The notes under the pieces are model-generated. The model was not told where the DNA came from and did not search any database. It was given only the letters and a program-made list of their open reading frames with translations. This document shows, one piece after another, positions 62,604 through 64,000 of a DNA stretch of 64,000 bases. Source of the DNA: Proteinivorax tanatarense (lineage in GTDB: Bacteria; Bacillota; Proteinivoracia; Proteinivoracales; Proteinivoracaceae); the NCBI RefSeq assembly GCF_040267685.1, contig NZ_CP158367.1, positions 310,001 through 374,000 on the forward strand, in the 5' to 3' direction. Each line of letters opens with the position of its first letter. Position 1 is the stretch's first letter. Made by a program: the position numbers and the translations under genes.

Positions 62604-62945
62604 GTTTGCAAAGGAGACGTCGCGTTTTAAACCACAGAATTATATTACTCCATTAGGAATATATAGCAGAACAAGTATAGAAAATGAGGAAGATACAAAA
62701 CTTCTGCCAATAAGTTACTTAGGAGGTTCAGGTTTTAAATTTTTACAGTGCAAGTAATCTGTGAATCCTTAGTTGAAATTTAAAAACAAAGGCACAAAAG
62801 GGAAACGTAGGATGAAATTACAATTATTAATTGGTATAGAAGCAGGAAAAAACAAGAAAAAAGTCGAAATTGTCAGGTAATATCCTTTTGGAGTTTTTAT
62901 TATTACTTTTTTGGCAGTAGTGTTCTGCAATGGTTTTGGAGAGGT

Positions 62946-63362
62946 TATCATTATCTGGAAGTTGAAGTAACTGAGTCAATAATGGTAGAGTCTTTTGAAA
63001 TTATTTACTCTACATTATCACAACTTCGTGAAAAAGGGATAAAAGTTGCCATTGATGATTTTGGGATAGGGTACTCATCTTTAAGTTATTTGACGAAGCT
63101 TCCTATTGATACAATAAAAATAGATAAATCCTTTGTTGATGGCATAGAAAGCGATAGTAAAAAGAAGCTTATGGTGAGTACTATTATGGAAATGGCCAAA
63201 ATTATGAGTTTAGAAATAGTAGTAGAAGGAGTGGAGAGTAAAGAGCAGTATGAGTATTTTGCAGATGTAAATAACACTAAAATACAAGGATATTATATCG
63301 CAAAACCAATGGCTGAACAGCAGGCGATAAATAAAATTAAAAAAATATTAATGAAAAAGTAG
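62946..63362 (+). pseudogene. EAL-domain (c-di-GMP phosphodiesterase) fragment
   Basis: About 138 residues of the C-terminal half of an EAL domain remain: YLEVEVTES, VAIDDFGIGYSSLSYL, PIDTIKIDKSFV, VVEGVESKEQY and QGYYIAKPM. The first half, with the EAL signature and two catalytic acids, is missing; upstream sequence (62604-62945) is non-coding. ATG 62982 has no ribosome-binding site. It is a decayed phosphodiesterase; whether the fragment is expressed is unknown. Confidence 0.8.
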
Positions 63363-63453
63363 TATGAGATCTGAAGAATTTATACTGTTTTCTTCGATAA
63401 TATTTGTACAAAGATATTCCCTAAAATGACTATAATATAGTAAAGGATATGAT

Positions 63454-63720
63454 ATGGTGGCTATTATTAAAGAAAAACTAGAAATGAGAGGAATGTCAAG
63501 GGAAGAACTAGTGAATTATTTTAGTAGTATTTCAAGAAAAAATCACAATAATTGTTTATTTTACGGAGAAGGTTGGAAGGTAAAAGTAACTAATCAAAAA
63601 ATTACTATGATTTGTTCTTTAAAAATACCGTCTACAGTTGTTGAGTTTTATATACAGGAAGAAGTTTTTGATGATTTTTTAAAGGCCTTTAGACTGAAGT
63701 TTCTTTCGGCAGGAGGTTAG
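63454..63720 (+). CDS. Small hypothetical protein
   Basis: This 88-residue protein is not recognised. It has a helical start (KEKLEMRGMSREELVNYF), a strand-rich middle (GWKVKVTNQKITMICSLKIP) and the ending FRLKFLSAGG. The ATG follows AAAGGATAT, a weak but well-placed site. It lies between an EAL relic and a response-regulator gene, so a signalling role is possible but unproven. Confidence 0.55.
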   Translation: MVAIIKEKLEMRGMSREELVNYFSSISRKNHNNCLFYGEGWKVKVTNQKITMICSLKIPSTVVEFYIQEEVFDDFLKAFRLKFLSAGG

Positions 63721-63843
63721 GGTACTGGTTTTACCACCTGTTTTATTAAGATAAAGGGAAAATATCTAAAAATGTCGAATAAAGCAATGAAATACATTTT
63801 GAAAATTCAGTAATATAATCCTGACTATAATTGAGGTGATAAA

Positions 63844-64000
63844 GTGAAAATTTTAGTTGTTGATGATCAAAAGCTTAATTTAATGCTAGCAAAAGAAATG
63901 CTAACAGAACATTTTTCCGAACATGAAGTTTTATTGTGCAACGATTCTACAAAGGTAAAAGATATGGTTTTTGAGCAAAAAATAGATATCATTCTATTAG
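63844..64000 (+). CDS. Response regulator receiver domain, 3' end cut by window
   Basis: The visible 52 residues (KILVVDDQKLNLMLAKEMLT, then KVKDMVFEQKIDIILL) are the start of a CheY-like receiver domain, with the acidic pair in VVDD. The phospho-acceptor Asp would come right at the window edge. GTG 63844 follows TTGAGGTGATAAA. The output domain is not visible. Confidence 0.85.
   Translation, partial: MKILVVDDQKLNLMLAKEMLTEHFSEHEVLLCNDSTKVKDMVFEQKIDIILL

Overview
The window comes from a low-GC, Gram-positive, anaerobic bacterium, most likely a member of the Clostridia. Supporting signs are strong Shine-Dalgarno sites, TTG/GTG starts, sigma-A type promoters, intrinsic terminators, and an oxygen-sensitive glycyl-radical hydroxyproline dehydratase (HypD). 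That enzyme sits beside oxidative-stress genes (katG, a Dps-like ferritin). I cannot name the species.

Layout. (1) 1-7.1 kb: type I restriction-modification locus (a second S-like subunit cut by the window edge, hsdM, hsdS, hsdR) followed by a YgjP/DUF45-type metallopeptidase. (2) 7.3-10.1 kb: a two-gene unit, an OLD-like AAA ATPase plus a protein with TOPRIM-like motifs, resembling split phage-defence systems. (3) 10-26 kb: a mosaic of defence and mobile debris. It holds an IS21 relic, one intact DDE insertion sequence with a 12-bp target duplication, and a relic of the same IS. It also has five decayed copies of one HNH endonuclease gene and three copies of a UPF0158 gene (one intact). Others are a truncated SNF2 helicase, a truncated RhuM/endonuclease chimera, a DUF3800 protein, a truncated lipoprotein, an AbiD/AbiF-like HEPN protein with a short upstream RNA, and a Fic protein. 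A short dispersed repeat with core GGGTCAGGC sits at many of the breakpoints. An unassigned structured RNA of about 370 nt with two homologous domains lies at 25.1-25.5 kb. (4) 26-32.5 kb: small metabolic and stress genes, including a frameshifted GNAT, xpt behind a guanine-type riboswitch, a HAD phosphatase, a MerR/aldo-keto reductase pair, a DJ-1/PfpI protein, a ParB-like protein and a dead VOC gene. (5) 32.6-41 kb: core-like metabolism. A deoR-dtnK-pdxA2-gntP operon (D-threonate-type sugar acid use) is followed by a methyltransferase-luxS-mccB-mccA operon (methionine to cysteine recycling). (6) 41-48.3 kb: a Sel1-repeat protein with a HEPN-like motif, an XRE membrane regulator, signal peptidase I, Dps and KatG behind a 7-1-7 PerR/Fur-like operator. 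(7) 48.5-55.2 kb, minus strand: an XRE-cupin regulator, a membrane transporter, hypE (activase), hypD (dehydratase) and proC. HypD turns trans-4-hydroxyproline into pyrroline-5-carboxylate, and ProC reduces that to proline. (8) 56-64 kb: a TspO-like/alpha-beta hydrolase fusion, pncB and pncA (NAD salvage), a GH31 alpha-glucosidase, a truncated EAL domain, an 88-residue unknown and a response-regulator start cut by the window edge.

Cross-cutting points. hypE and the yrrT-like methyltransferase contain no ATG, GTG or TTG upstream of their essential motifs, yet each has an ATT codon at proper distance from a good Shine-Dalgarno site; lepB is a weaker third case. This suggests non-canonical AUU initiation. 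The GGGTCAGGC repeat family supplies the last codons of at least two truncated or altered genes. I saw no tRNA, rRNA or CRISPR array.
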